DNA of 64,000 nucleotides from assembly GCF_900108335.1 (NCBI RefSeq), contig NZ_FNVT01000016.1, forward strand, positions 62,001 to 126,000, given 5' to 3'. The stretch's first letter is position 1. Each line of letters begins with the position of its first letter. The DNA is from Nonomuraea solani (GTDB lineage: Bacteria; Actinomycetota; Actinomycetes; Streptosporangiales; Streptosporangiaceae). The translations under genes and the position numbers were made by a program. Below, piece by piece: positions 48,271 through 57,109 of this stretch. A model generated the notes under the pieces. That model did no database searches, was not told the DNA's origin, and saw nothing but the letters and a program-made list of their open reading frames with translations.

Positions 48271-48750
48271 TCAGCGGTCCGGATCGGCGAAGCGGGCGAA
48301 GGCCTGGAGGTTGGCGAGCGACTCCCCGCGCTTCGCGCGCCACTCCCACTCCCGCCTGATGGACGAGGCGAAGCCCAGTTCGAGGGCGCGGTCGAACCAG
48401 TCGTCCGAGTACGTCAGCACGCACCCGAGCAACCGATCCACCTCCTCCTCGGTGACGGCCATCAGCGGCACCCGGCCCACCAGGTAGACGTCCCCGACGG
48501 GGTCGAGCGAGAAGTGCACCCCGTACATCGTGCCGTTCTTGCCCAGCAGCCACCGGTAGAACTCGACGTGGTTCTCGTCGGGCTGGCGACAGAAGAACGC
48601 CTCGACGTGCAGCACCCGCTCGCCCACGATCAACCAGGTCATGGTGGCGAGCTTGTGCTGCCCGGGCAGTTTGACCAGGAACGCCCCTGGCCGCGGCTCG
48701 TCATAGGTGACGTCCGCGGCCTTGAGCGCGGCTTCGACGACATCGCGCAT
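48271..48750 (-). CDS. YbjN domain protein
   Basis: A 159-residue protein of the YbjN family, related in fold to type III secretion chaperones. It reads VVEAALKAADVTYDEPRPGA, FLVKLPGQHKLATMTWLIVG, VLHVEAFFCRQPDENHVEFY and RWLLGKNGTMYGVHFSLDPV, the conserved core, then DIYLVGRVPL-like strand and a helical end (WEWRAKRGESLANLQAF). Its place between mshA and gpm is conserved in actinobacteria, but its role is not established. It lies 18 bases after mshA and 55 before gpm, so the three are likely one operon. Confidence 0.93.
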   Translation of the reverse strand: MRDVVEAALKAADVTYDEPRPGAFLVKLPGQHKLATMTWLIVGERVLHVEAFFCRQPDENHVEFYRWLLGKNGTMYGVHFSLDPVGDVYLVGRVPLMAVTEEEVDRLLGCVLTYSDDWFDRALELGFASSIRREWEWRAKRGESLANLQAFARFADPDR

Positions 48751-48768
48751 GCCGACCAGGATAGAAGC

Positions 48769-50046
48769 CTAGAAGTTCACGGCGAGGGGCAACTTGGGCA
48801 GGTTCGCGGTGGCGGCGGCGTACACGTCCAGCAGATGGGAGGCGGTGGCCTGCCAGCCGAACGCGGCCGCGTGCGTGCGCGCGTCCCGTGAGAGCTGGTC
48901 GCGCCAGCGCGGCGAGACGATGAAGCGGCGCAGCGCCCGCGCCCAGTCGCCCGGGTCGTGGCCGTCGACGAGCAGGCCCGACACCCCGTCCCGTACGGCG
49001 GTGCGCAGCCCGCCCACCGCGGCGGCGGCCACCGGCGTGCCGCACGCCTGTGACTCCAGCGCGACCAGGCCGAACGACTCGTTGTAGGAGGGGACGACGG
49101 TGACGGAGGCGGCCCGGTACCAGTCGGCCAGCTCGTGCTGCGGAGCGGGCGGCACGAGGCGTACGACGTCGGCGATGCCCAGCTCGGCGGCCAGTTCGGT
49201 GAGGATGGACGGCCGCGCCAAGCCGTTGCCCGAGGGGCCGCCGACGCAGGCGACGACCAGGCGCCCGCGCAAGGAGGGGTCGTCGATGAGCATGCGGGAG
49301 GCGGCGCGCAGCAGCACGTCGGGGGCCTTGAGCGGCTGGATGCGGCCGACGAAAAGCAGGACGTGGGCGTCCTGGGGCAGCCCGAGGCGGTGCCGGGCGG
49401 CGGCCTGGGAGGCGGGCTGGAAGACGGTGAGGTTGACGCCGGGGTTCACGACGGCGACGCGCTGCTCGGCGGCGCCGTACAGGTCGATGAGCTCGCGGGC
49501 CTCGTCGGCGGTGTTGGCGACGAGGCGGTCGGCGATCTCGACGACCTGTTCCTCGCCGACCACGCGCGCCTGGGGCTCCGGCTTGTCGCCCTGGGCGAGC
49601 AGCAGGTTCTTGACCTTGGCCATGGTGTGCATGGTGTGCACGAGAGGTACGCCCCAGCGCTCCTTGGCCAGCCAGCCGACCTGGCCGGACAGCCAGTAGT
49701 GGGAGTGGATGACGTCGTAGCGGCCGGGGTCGTACATGGCCTCGGTGCGCAGGACCTCCGACAGGAACGCGCAGAGCTGGCCGGGCAGGTCGGCCCGGTC
49801 CATCTCCTCGTACGGTCCCGCCGTCAGGTGCCGGACGAGGACCCCGGGGGCGAGTTCGGCCACAGGTGGCAGGTCGCGGGCGGTGGCCCGGGTGAAGATC
49901 TCCACCTCCACGCCGAGCTGAGCCAGCCGCTTGGCGGACTCGACGATGTACACGTTCATGCCGCCGGCGTCGCCCGTACCGGGCTGGTCCAGCGGCGATG
50001 TGTGCATGCTGATGGTCGCGACCCGGCCGACCCGTCGTCGCCTCAC
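48769..50046 (-). CDS. mshA: D-inositol-3-phosphate glycosyltransferase (mycothiol biosynthesis)
   Basis: A 425-residue GT4-family enzyme that adds GlcNAc from UDP-GlcNAc to 1L-myo-inositol 1-phosphate, the first step of mycothiol synthesis. The N-terminal Rossmann half has HTSPLDQPGTGDAGGMNVYI with the GGMNVY signature, YDVIHSHYWLSGQVGWLAKE, and HTMHTMAKVKNLLLA. The C-terminal half has LLFVGRIQPLKAPDVLLRAA, the ESFGLVALESQACGTPVAAA nucleotide-binding EX7E motif and VGGLRTAVRDGVSGLLVDGH. GTG 50046 follows GGAGGTGATGTC. It heads the mshA-ybjN-gpm operon. Confidence 0.96.
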   Translation of the reverse strand: MRRRRVGRVATISMHTSPLDQPGTGDAGGMNVYIVESAKRLAQLGVEVEIFTRATARDLPPVAELAPGVLVRHLTAGPYEEMDRADLPGQLCAFLSEVLRTEAMYDPGRYDVIHSHYWLSGQVGWLAKERWGVPLVHTMHTMAKVKNLLLAQGDKPEPQARVVGEEQVVEIADRLVANTADEARELIDLYGAAEQRVAVVNPGVNLTVFQPASQAAARHRLGLPQDAHVLLFVGRIQPLKAPDVLLRAASRMLIDDPSLRGRLVVACVGGPSGNGLARPSILTELAAELGIADVVRLVPPAPQHELADWYRAASVTVVPSYNESFGLVALESQACGTPVAAAAVGGLRTAVRDGVSGLLVDGHDPGDWARALRRFIVSPRWRDQLSRDARTHAAAFGWQATASHLLDVYAAATANLPKLPLAVNF

Positions 50047-50159
50047 TCGACATCACCTCCAAGCGGAATACAACTATCCAGATTTTTGCGACATTCCCGA
50101 CAGCCGGTCACAACGGGGGTGCACAACCGCGCCCGCGGCGTGCTGGCAGGATGTGGGAC

Positions 50160-50903
50160 ATGCGGAAAACGGCTGTGGTGACCGGTGCGAGCAGCGGGAT
50201 CGGAGAGGCGACCGCGCGTCGGCTCGCCGCCGAAGGTTACGAGGTGGTGGCGGGTGCCCGGCGCCGCGACCGGCTGGACGAGCTGGCCTCGGAGGTCCCC
50301 TCGATCAGGCCGGCCACGCTGGACGTGACCTCTCAGGAGTCGGTCGACGCGCTGGTCTCCTCTCTCGAGCGCTGCGATGTGCTGGTCAACAACGCCGGCG
50401 GCGCGTTCGGTCTTGAATCGGTGGCGGAGGGGCGGCTGGATGACTGGCAGCGGATGTACGACACCAACGTGCTGGGTTCCCTCCGCATGACCCAGGCGCT
50501 GATCCCCAAACTCGTGGAGTCGGGCGACGGCGTGCTGGTGATGTTGACCTCGACGGCGGGGCTGACCTCGTACGAGGGCGGTGGCGGCTACTGCGCGGCC
50601 AAGCACGCCCAGCGCTCGATGACCGAGACCCTCCGGCTGGAGCTGGTCGGGCAGCCGGTGCGGATCATCGAGATCGCGCCCGGAATGGTGCAGAGCGAGG
50701 GCTTCGCGCTGACCCGGTTCAGGGGCGACGCGGCGGCCGCCGCCCGCGTCTACGAGGGCGTCCCCGGCCCCCTGAGCCCTGACGATGTGGCCGACGCGAT
50801 CGCCTGGAGCGTCACGCGCCCCGCCCACGTCAACATCGACCGCATGGTCATCCGCCCCCGTGCCCAGGCCGCGCAGCACCGGGTGCACCGCGTCAGTGGC
50901 TAA
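50160..50903 (+). CDS. Short-chain dehydrogenase/reductase (classical SDR)
   Basis: A 247-residue classical SDR. It has the TGASSGIGEATARRLAAEGY coenzyme motif (residues 8-27), NNAGG (about 81), catalytic Ser in MLTSTAGLTSYEG and the YCAAKHA Tyr-x3-Lys pair, followed by IIEIAPGMVQSEGF. Basic residues after strand 2 (ARRRDR) favour NADPH. The substrate is unknown. ATG 50160 is preferred over 50151. The stop overlaps the start of the methyltransferase downstream by 8 bases, so the pair is coupled. It is divergent from mshA. Confidence 0.92.
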   Translation: MRKTAVVTGASSGIGEATARRLAAEGYEVVAGARRRDRLDELASEVPSIRPATLDVTSQESVDALVSSLERCDVLVNNAGGAFGLESVAEGRLDDWQRMYDTNVLGSLRMTQALIPKLVESGDGVLVMLTSTAGLTSYEGGGGYCAAKHAQRSMTETLRLELVGQPVRIIEIAPGMVQSEGFALTRFRGDAAAAARVYEGVPGPLSPDDVADAIAWSVTRPAHVNIDRMVIRPRAQAAQHRVHRVSG

Positions 50904-51681
50904 ACCGGTCGGATCGATCACCCGGGGGACCACCGGGTACAACCGGCTGCGGCGCTGCGACCGCTGGATCGCCGCCGTGCACGGCCCGATGCTGCGCCGC
51001 GCCGCGCGGCCGCTCGTGGTGGACCTCGGCTACGGCGCCTCGCACACCACGACGCTGGAGCTGTTCGCCCGGTTGCGCCGGGTGGCGCCGGAGGTCGAGG
51101 TGGTGGGCATCGAGATCGATCCGGCCCGGGTGGCGGTGGCGAAGCCGTACGAGCGGGAGGGGCTGAGCTTCCGGCTCGGCGGCTTCGAGCTGCCGGTCTC
51201 GCGCCCGCCGGCCCTGGTACGCGCCTTCAACGTGCTCAGGCAGTACGACGAGGCCGACGCGTGGCGCTACTGGGACGCGCTCAGGGCTCGGCTGGCCCCC
51301 GGCGGCATCCTGGTCGAGGGCACTTCATCCGAGAACGGGCGGCGAGCGGTCTGGGCGGGGCTTTCGCCGGACGGGCCGGAGACCGTCACGTTCTCGGCCC
51401 GTTTCGATGCCTTCGAGCGGCCTTCCGACCTGGCCGACCGGCTGCCGAAGACGCTCATCCACCGGAACGTGCCGGGTGAGCGCATTCATGCGTTCCTGAC
51501 CGACTTCGACCGCGCCTGGGCGGTCAGCGCCCCTTATGGCGCCCATGGGCGCCGGCAACGGTGGCTGGCCGCCGTGGAACACCTGGCCGCCTCATGGCCG
51601 GTGCCTCGGCAGGCGCCGCTGGGCGGCCCCGGCAGATGGCGGCTGGGCGAGCTGACCCTCCCGTGGTCCGCCGTCTCATAA
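50896..51681 (+). CDS. SAM-dependent class I methyltransferase
   Basis: A 261-residue methyltransferase-like protein starting at GTG 50896 (VAKPVGSITRGTTGYNRLRR). Motif I is PLVVDLGYGASHTTTLELFA (near residues 36-55); the acidic strand-2 end is VVGIEIDPARVAVAKPYERE, and PALVRAFNVLRQYDEADAWR and LAPGGILVEGTSSENGRRAV follow where the family has strands 4 and 5. It matches a conserved actinobacterial group annotated only as class I SAM methyltransferase. It overlaps the SDR gene by 8 bases. The substrate is unknown. Confidence 0.85.
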   Translation: MAKPVGSITRGTTGYNRLRRCDRWIAAVHGPMLRRAARPLVVDLGYGASHTTTLELFARLRRVAPEVEVVGIEIDPARVAVAKPYEREGLSFRLGGFELPVSRPPALVRAFNVLRQYDEADAWRYWDALRARLAPGGILVEGTSSENGRRAVWAGLSPDGPETVTFSARFDAFERPSDLADRLPKTLIHRNVPGERIHAFLTDFDRAWAVSAPYGAHGRRQRWLAAVEHLAASWPVPRQAPLGGPGRWRLGELTLPWSAVS

Positions 51682-51760
51682 ATGGTCTATTTCGCTCACT
51701 TGATCTCCGGTATATGGTCACGATGCGATCTGAATCAATCAAATTCAGTCGGGAGCCGAG

Positions 51761-54499
51761 ATGAGCAGATTCTCAGGCTGGGCCCGCCGCGTGGTCGCGG
51801 TCGTGGTCCTCTCAGGAGCGGTCTTACCCGTGCAGGAGGCGCAGGCCGCGCCCCCGCTCACCACCCCATGGACCGCCGAGGTGACCCCGGCCAGCGCGCT
51901 GCCGGAGTATCCACGGCCCCAGCTCGTCCGCCAGGAATGGCAGAACCTCAACGGCCTGTGGCAGTTCGCCGGCACCGGTTCGATCACCACCCCGCCGGTC
52001 GGGCAGAACCTGGCCGAGCAGGTGCTGGTGCCGTACCCGATCGAATCAGGACTTTCGCGGATCCAGCGGCACGAGGACCGCATGTGGTACCGCAGGACCT
52101 TCACCGTCCCCGCCACCTGGTCGGGCCGCCGGGTGCGGCTCAACTTCGGCGCGGTGAGCTGGGAGACCAGGGTGTGGGTGAACGGCACCTCGGTCGGCAC
52201 CCACACCGGCGGCTACGACCCGTTCGGCCTCGACATCACCTCCGCCCTGCGCACCGGCTCGAACGAGCTCATCGTCGGCGTGTACGCCCCCGTCGACGCG
52301 ACCGGCGCCCCCGTCGGCAAGCAGCGCCGCTCCCCCGGCGGCATCTTCTACACCGCGCACTCCGGCATCTGGCAGACCGTCTGGATGGAGCCGGTCAACG
52401 CCGCGAGCGTCACGCGCCTGGACACCGTGCCCGACGTGGCCGCCGGGCGGCTCGACCTCGTCGTCCAGGCGGCGGGCGCGTCGGGGCAGCAGGTGCGGGC
52501 CGAGGTCATGACGGGCGGGACCGTGGTCGGCACCGCGACCGGCGCGATCGGCGCGCACCTGCGGGTGCCGGTGCCGGACGCGCAGTTGTGGACGCCTGAC
52601 GACCCCTTCCTGTACGACCTCAGGGTCACGCTGACCGGCACCGGCGGCGGCGACGTCGTGACCGGATATTTCGGGATGCGTTCCGTGGGCAAGGCCATGG
52701 TCGGCGGCGTGCTGCGCCCGACGCTGAACGGCCGGTTCGTCTTCCAGCTCGGCACCCTCGACCAGGGCTACTGGCCCGACGGCATCTCCACCGCGCCCAC
52801 CGACGCCGCCCTGCGCTTCGACCTGGAGCAGCAGAAGGCGCTCGGCTACAACACCGTCCGCAAGCACGTCAAGGTCGAGCCCGCCCGCTGGTACTACTGG
52901 GCCGACCGGCTCGGCCTGCTGGTCTGGCAGGACATGCCCTCGATGCGCACCGGCGTCAGCCCCTCGACCGCCGACCGCGCCAACTTCGAGAGCGAGCTGC
53001 GCCGCGTGATCGACCACCTGCGCGGGATCACCTCGATCGTGCAGTGGGTGCCGTTCAACGAGGGCTGGGGCGAGTACGATCCCGCCCGCATCGCCGACCT
53101 GGTCAAGAGCTGGGACCCGAGCCGCCTGGTGAACAACAACTCGGGCTCCAACTGCTGCGGCTTCGACGGCGGCAACGGCGACGTGGTGGACGACCACATC
53201 TACGTCGGCCCCGGCACGCCGCAGCGGCCCAGCGCGTCGCGGGTGGCCGTGCTCGGCGAGTTCGGCGGCCTCGGCCTGCTCAGCCCGGGGCACCAGTGGC
53301 CGGGCAACGGGTTCGCGTACGAGATGACGTCCGACTCCACCGCCCTCACCAACCGGTACGTCGCGATCAACGAGCAGCTCAAGCCCCTGATCGTGAACAA
53401 CGGCCTGTCGGCCGCCATCTACACCCAGCCGACGGACGTCGAGAACGAGGTCAACGGCCTGTGGACGTACGACCGGCGAGTGCTCAAGATGAACGCCGAC
53501 CGCGTACGGGCCGTCAACCGCTCGGTGATCCAGTCCGCCACGGGCCTGACGGCGGGCGCCCTGACCTCGCTCCGCGTCACCACCTCCGGCCACACCGACC
53601 GCTTCCTGCGCCACCAGGACGGCCTGGCCCGCACCGACGTCGTCACCGCGGCCGGCACGGACGGCCTCAAACAGGACGCCACCTTCTGGGTACGCCAGGG
53701 GCTGGCCGATCAAGGTTGCTTCTCGTTCGAGTCCCGCAACTTCCCCGGCCACTTCCTGCGCCACTCCGCCTTCCGGGTCCGCAAGGACGCCCGTGACGGT
53801 ACGGCCCTGTTCGACCGGGACGCCACGTTCTGCGCCCGCGCCGCGCAGGCGGGCACCGGCGTGTCGCTGGAGTCGCTCAACCTGCCGGGCCACTTCCTGC
53901 GTCATTACGCGGAGGCCGTCTACGCCGCCCGCAGCGGCGGCCCGAACGCCTGGGACACGGCCGCGTCGTTCGCGGCGGACGTCACCTGGCTGCCGGGCGC
54001 GCCGTGGTGGCGCAGCGGCGCCGATCTGACGGTCGGGGCGGCGCAGTCGCTGCGGGTGACCACGCCGGGGTTCACCGACCGGTATCTGCGGCATCAGGAC
54101 TCGCTGGCGCGTACCGACGTGGTGAACGCGGCCAGCGCCCAGGTGCTCAAGTCGGACGCCACGTTCTACGTGCGGCGGGGGCTGGCCGACGGGAGTTGCT
54201 ACTCGTTCGAGTCGCGCAACTTCGCCGGGCACTTCCTGCGGCACGCGGACTTCCGGGTGCGCAAGGACGCGCGGGACGGGACGGCGCTGTTCGACCAGGA
54301 CGCCACGTTCTGCGCCCAGCCGCCGCGCGCGGGGGGCACGGGGGTGACGCTGGCCTCGTACAACATCGCGAACCACGCCGTGCGGCACTACGCCGAGGCC
54401 GTGTACATCGCGGTGCCGGGCGGCTCGCACGCCTTCGACGCGCCCGCCGGTTACGACCAGGACGTGACCTGGGCCGTATCAGCACCCTGGGCGCCGTGA
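51761..54499 (+). CDS. Secreted GH2-family glycosidase with two AbfB (CBM42-like) domains
   Basis: A 912-residue exported enzyme. A signal peptide (RRVVAVVVLSGAVLPVQEAQ, cleavage near AQA|AP at 30) precedes the GH2 sugar-binding domain (YPRPQLVRQEWQNLNGLWQF, WYRRTFTVPATW, VNGTSVGTHTGGYDPFGLDI), an Ig-like domain, and the TIM barrel with YNTVRKHVKVEPARWYYWAD, acid/base Glu in VPFNEGWGEYD (about residue 434) and a probable nucleophile in AVLGEFGG (about 498). From about 601 two tandem AbfB beta-trefoil domains follow (LRVTTSGHTDRFLRHQDGLA, and from 762 LRVTTPGFTDRYLRHQDSLA), each with ESRNF..HFLRH repeats. AbfB binds arabinofuranose side chains. ATG 51761 follows GGGAGCCGAG. Confidence 0.93.
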   Translation: MSRFSGWARRVVAVVVLSGAVLPVQEAQAAPPLTTPWTAEVTPASALPEYPRPQLVRQEWQNLNGLWQFAGTGSITTPPVGQNLAEQVLVPYPIESGLSRIQRHEDRMWYRRTFTVPATWSGRRVRLNFGAVSWETRVWVNGTSVGTHTGGYDPFGLDITSALRTGSNELIVGVYAPVDATGAPVGKQRRSPGGIFYTAHSGIWQTVWMEPVNAASVTRLDTVPDVAAGRLDLVVQAAGASGQQVRAEVMTGGTVVGTATGAIGAHLRVPVPDAQLWTPDDPFLYDLRVTLTGTGGGDVVTGYFGMRSVGKAMVGGVLRPTLNGRFVFQLGTLDQGYWPDGISTAPTDAALRFDLEQQKALGYNTVRKHVKVEPARWYYWADRLGLLVWQDMPSMRTGVSPSTADRANFESELRRVIDHLRGITSIVQWVPFNEGWGEYDPARIADLVKSWDPSRLVNNNSGSNCCGFDGGNGDVVDDHIYVGPGTPQRPSASRVAVLGEFGGLGLLSPGHQWPGNGFAYEMTSDSTALTNRYVAINEQLKPLIVNNGLSAAIYTQPTDVENEVNGLWTYDRRVLKMNADRVRAVNRSVIQSATGLTAGALTSLRVTTSGHTDRFLRHQDGLARTDVVTAAGTDGLKQDATFWVRQGLADQGCFSFESRNFPGHFLRHSAFRVRKDARDGTALFDRDATFCARAAQAGTGVSLESLNLPGHFLRHYAEAVYAARSGGPNAWDTAASFAADVTWLPGAPWWRSGADLTVGAAQSLRVTTPGFTDRYLRHQDSLARTDVVNAASAQVLKSDATFYVRRGLADGSCYSFESRNFAGHFLRHADFRVRKDARDGTALFDQDATFCAQPPRAGGTGVTLASYNIANHAVRHYAEAVYIAVPGGSHAFDAPAGYDQDVTWAVSAPWAP

Positions 54500-54500
54500 G

Positions 54501-55004
54501 TCAGAGGCGCGCCTCGAACACGTCGTAGGCCGCGCCGTCGAACAGTACGAACCGCACATCCCGCACATTCGTCTCCGCCGTCCGCACCGCTTCGAAGGCG
54601 ATGCGGGCGGCGTCGTCCATGGGCCAGCCGTAGATGCCGGTCGAGATCGCGGGGAAGGCCACCGACGCGGCCTCCAGGGAGTCGGCCACGCGCAAGGACT
54701 CCCGGTAACAGGACGCCAGCAGCTCCGACCGGTCCTCCGACGTGGAATGGACCGGCCCGACCGTGTGGATCACCCATCGCGCGGGCAGCCGCCCGGCCGT
54801 CGTGGCCACCGCCTGGCCGGTCGGCAGCCCCTTGCCATAGTGCGAGGCGCGCAGTTTCCGGCACGCCTCCAGGATCTCGGGCCCGCCCTTGCGATGGATG
54901 GCGCCGTCGACACCACCGCCGCCGAGCAGGGAGGAGTTGGCGGCGTTGACGATGGCGTCGGCCCGCTGCTCGGTGATGTCGCCCCGGACCAGTGTGAGCT
55001 TCAT
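54501..55004 (-). CDS. Macro-domain O-acetyl-ADP-ribose deacetylase (MacroD type)
   Basis: A 167-residue macro domain. It has LVRGDITEQRADAIVNAANS with the catalytic NAAN, LLGGGGVDGAIHRKGGPEIL (the GGGGVDGAIH ADP-ribose loop), TGQAVATTAGRLPARWVIHT and VAFPAISTGIYGWPMDDAAR, the distal phosphate loop. All catalytic features of MacroD-type hydrolases, which remove ADP-ribose from acidic side chains and deacetylate O-acetyl-ADP-ribose, are present. ATG 55004 is the family start. It is convergent with the GH2 gene, with stops one base apart, and stands alone otherwise. Confidence 0.93.
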   Translation of the reverse strand: MKLTLVRGDITEQRADAIVNAANSSLLGGGGVDGAIHRKGGPEILEACRKLRASHYGKGLPTGQAVATTAGRLPARWVIHTVGPVHSTSEDRSELLASCYRESLRVADSLEAASVAFPAISTGIYGWPMDDAARIAFEAVRTAETNVRDVRFVLFDGAAYDVFEARL

Positions 55005-55295
55005 CTCGCCAGTCTGCCCGCCGGGCAGACGGCGCCGGGCACCCTACCCCGCGGACCCGCCGCGCCCGGTTTCCCCATGGCAGCCGTCAACCCGTCACGA
55101 CCATCACGACCGGGCACCCCGTGCGCCCCCGGATTCTCATACGAACGCATCACCGCAAACCGGCCATGACCACGATGCGCGACACCGCATCAACCATTTA
55201 CCCGCTCACATCACGGTTGGTAACCACCCGGAAGCGGTAGGAAGTCCCGGGACCCGTTTGCCAGCTCGACGCCTTGTAGAGCTAATCTGAAAGGC

Positions 55296-55652
55296 GTGAA
55301 GGGTCTTGGCGAGCTTGAGCGCAGCATCATGGACATCCTCTGGGCGGAGAGCAGTGCGCTGACCGCCCGCGAGGTCGGCCGGCTGATAGCCGACCGCGAT
55401 CTTGCCCCCACCACGGTCATGACCGTCCTCGACCGCCTCACCCGCAAGGGCTTCCTCCAGCGCACCCGCGACGGCCGCGCGTGGCGCTATCAGCCCGCGG
55501 AAAGCCGTGACGCGTACATCGCCGAGCTTATGCTTGAGGCGTTGGACCTGACGGGCGACCGCTCGGCCGCCCTCGCACGCTTCGCCCAGGCCGTTTCCGG
55601 GCCTGAGGCGGAGATCCTGCGCAGAGCCCTCACGGAGCTGGAGGAAGAGTGA
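55296..55652 (+). CDS. BlaI/MecI/CopY-family transcriptional repressor
   Basis: A 118-residue winged-helix repressor: LGELERSIMDILWAESSALT, AREVGRLIADRDLAPTTVMT, VLDRLTRKGFLQRTRDGRAW and RYQPAESRDAYIAELMLEAL. This is the Penicillinase_R family, including the recognition helix with TTVMTVLDRL and a helical dimerisation tail. GTG 55296 is preceded by AAAGGC. It overlaps the following M56-like peptidase gene (GTGA), the classic BlaI-BlaR pairing, in which the peptidase would cleave the repressor on signal. Confidence 0.93.
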   Translation: MKGLGELERSIMDILWAESSALTAREVGRLIADRDLAPTTVMTVLDRLTRKGFLQRTRDGRAWRYQPAESRDAYIAELMLEALDLTGDRSAALARFAQAVSGPEAEILRRALTELEEE

Positions 55653-56554
55653 TCACGGCAGCGGCGCTGGCAGCGCTCGCCACGGCGTGCGCGGTTGGCT
55701 CCTGGCGTTTCACCACGGCCCGGTGGACCTCCCGCGCACCACGGCTGGCCATCATTCTCTGGCAGTCCCTCGGCGTGACCTGGGGGCTGGCCACCACGGG
55801 CGCCATGCTCGCCTACGCCGTCCAGCCCTATGGCAGGGGGGTGCTGCCCGGCCTGATCGCGTTCGCGCACGGCGAGACTCCCGCGCAGGCGTGGGACCCG
55901 CTGCACGTCCTGGCCCTGATCGCGGGGCTCACCGCGCTGGCCGTGCTGGTCGTGGTGCTGCTCACCGCGGGCGTGCAGGCGCTGCGGGCCCGCCGGCGGC
56001 ACCGGATGCTGCTCGCGCTGATCTCGCACGACAACCCCGGTGTGCCGGGCGTGCGCGTGCTGGCCCATCCCGGGGCCGCGGCCTACTGCGTTCCGGGGCT
56101 GCGTTCGCAGGTCGTCGTCAGCGAGGGCGCGCTCAAGCTGCTGTCGGAAGACGAGCTCGCGGCCGTGCTCGCGCACGAGGCGGCGCACGTACGCGAGCGC
56201 CACGACCTGGTGCTGCTGCCGTTCGCCGCGCTGCGCAGGGCGCTGCCCTGGTCCGGGGTGGTGGCCGACGCGCAGGCCCAGGTGGAGCTGCTGGTCGAGA
56301 TGGCCGCCGACGACCGGGCCCGCCGCTACTGCTCGCCGCGCAGGCTGGCCACGGCGCTGCTGCGGTTCGGCACGGCCGGGGCGATGCCCACCCCGCAGGG
56401 CATGCTCGGCGTGCACGCCCAGAACATCATGGCCAGGGTGAATCGCCTGATCAAGCCGGATCCCGAGCTGGCCACGCGGGAGCGCTACGGGCTCATCGCG
56501 CTCTCTGTGACCTTGCTCACCTCCGCTCCCCTCCTGTGGGTTTTCCAGCTCTAA
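55649..56554 (+). CDS. M56/BlaR1-type membrane zinc peptidase
   Basis: A 301-residue integral membrane metallopeptidase. Membrane helices lie near residues 1-17, 32-57, 85-112 and 280-300. The gluzincin-like motif is VLAHEAAHVRERHDLVLLPF with HEAAH at 176-180, and VEMAADDRARR supplies the third ligand region. Unlike BlaR1 there is no extracellular penicillin-binding domain, as in most actinobacterial M56 proteins paired with BlaI homologues. It is co-translated with the repressor upstream. The inducing signal is not known. Confidence 0.9.
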   Translation: MITAAALAALATACAVGSWRFTTARWTSRAPRLAIILWQSLGVTWGLATTGAMLAYAVQPYGRGVLPGLIAFAHGETPAQAWDPLHVLALIAGLTALAVLVVVLLTAGVQALRARRRHRMLLALISHDNPGVPGVRVLAHPGAAAYCVPGLRSQVVVSEGALKLLSEDELAAVLAHEAAHVRERHDLVLLPFAALRRALPWSGVVADAQAQVELLVEMAADDRARRYCSPRRLATALLRFGTAGAMPTPQGMLGVHAQNIMARVNRLIKPDPELATRERYGLIALSVTLLTSAPLLWVFQL

Positions 56555-56614
56555 CGCTTGCTGCTGTTAATCACTCCGTTTGCAATTGCAAGCACCACGG
56601 GGCAGACTGTAGGC

Positions 56615-57106
56615 ATGGCACTACCCAAGGTCGGCTCGATCGGCGAATACATCCGCGAGCAGCGGCAGCAGGCGAAGATCTCGCTGCGCCAGCTGGCCGC
56701 GGCTGCGGGGGTCTCCAACCCCTACCTCAGCCAGATCGAGCGCGGTCTTCGCAAGCCGAGCGCGGAGATCCTCAACCAGATCGCCAAGGGTCTGCGCATT
56801 TCCTCGCAGGCGCTCTACGTACAGGCGGGCCTCATCGATGATCGAGAGCCGCCGAGCGACGTGATCACCGCGATCAGGGCCGACGCGCTCCTGAGCGAAC
56901 GGCAACGCCAGGTGCTGATCGATATCTATGAGTCGTTCCGCAAGGAGAAGCGCGCCGAAGACGAGCAGACCTCCCAGAATGCTCATCCCCGGCACGACTC
57001 CGATTCGGACGACGAGCCGCTGCCCGAGGAGTTTCTCGCCGCTCTGGAGCCCTTCGCGGCGACCTCACGCAACGGCGACGTCTCCCAGGAAACCAAGGAA
57101 GGTTAA
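56615..57106 (+). CDS. XRE-family helix-turn-helix regulator of the HbhA/DUF2516 module
   Basis: A 163-residue regulator beginning MALPKVGSIGEYIREQRQQA. The helix-turn-helix spans residues 10-65: KISLRQLAAAAGVSNPYLSQ, IERGLRKPSAEILNQIAKGL, RISSQALYVQAGLIDDREPP. A charged C-terminus (SERQRQVLIDIYESFRKEKR, DSDSDDEPLPEEFLAAL) follows. The same three-gene order, XRE - HbhA-like - DUF2516, is common in actinobacteria. It begins 61 bases after the M56 gene and four bases before the HbhA-like gene, so it probably shares its transcript. Confidence 0.9.
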   Translation: MALPKVGSIGEYIREQRQQAKISLRQLAAAAGVSNPYLSQIERGLRKPSAEILNQIAKGLRISSQALYVQAGLIDDREPPSDVITAIRADALLSERQRQVLIDIYESFRKEKRAEDEQTSQNAHPRHDSDSDDEPLPEEFLAALEPFAATSRNGDVSQETKEG

Positions 57107-57109
57107 CCC

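Noticed and set aside
52046..54430. A minus-strand frame of about 790 codons opposite the GH2 gene
   Set aside because: It is an antisense shadow produced by high third-position GC. Its sequence is a low-complexity Val/Gly/Arg/His mix.
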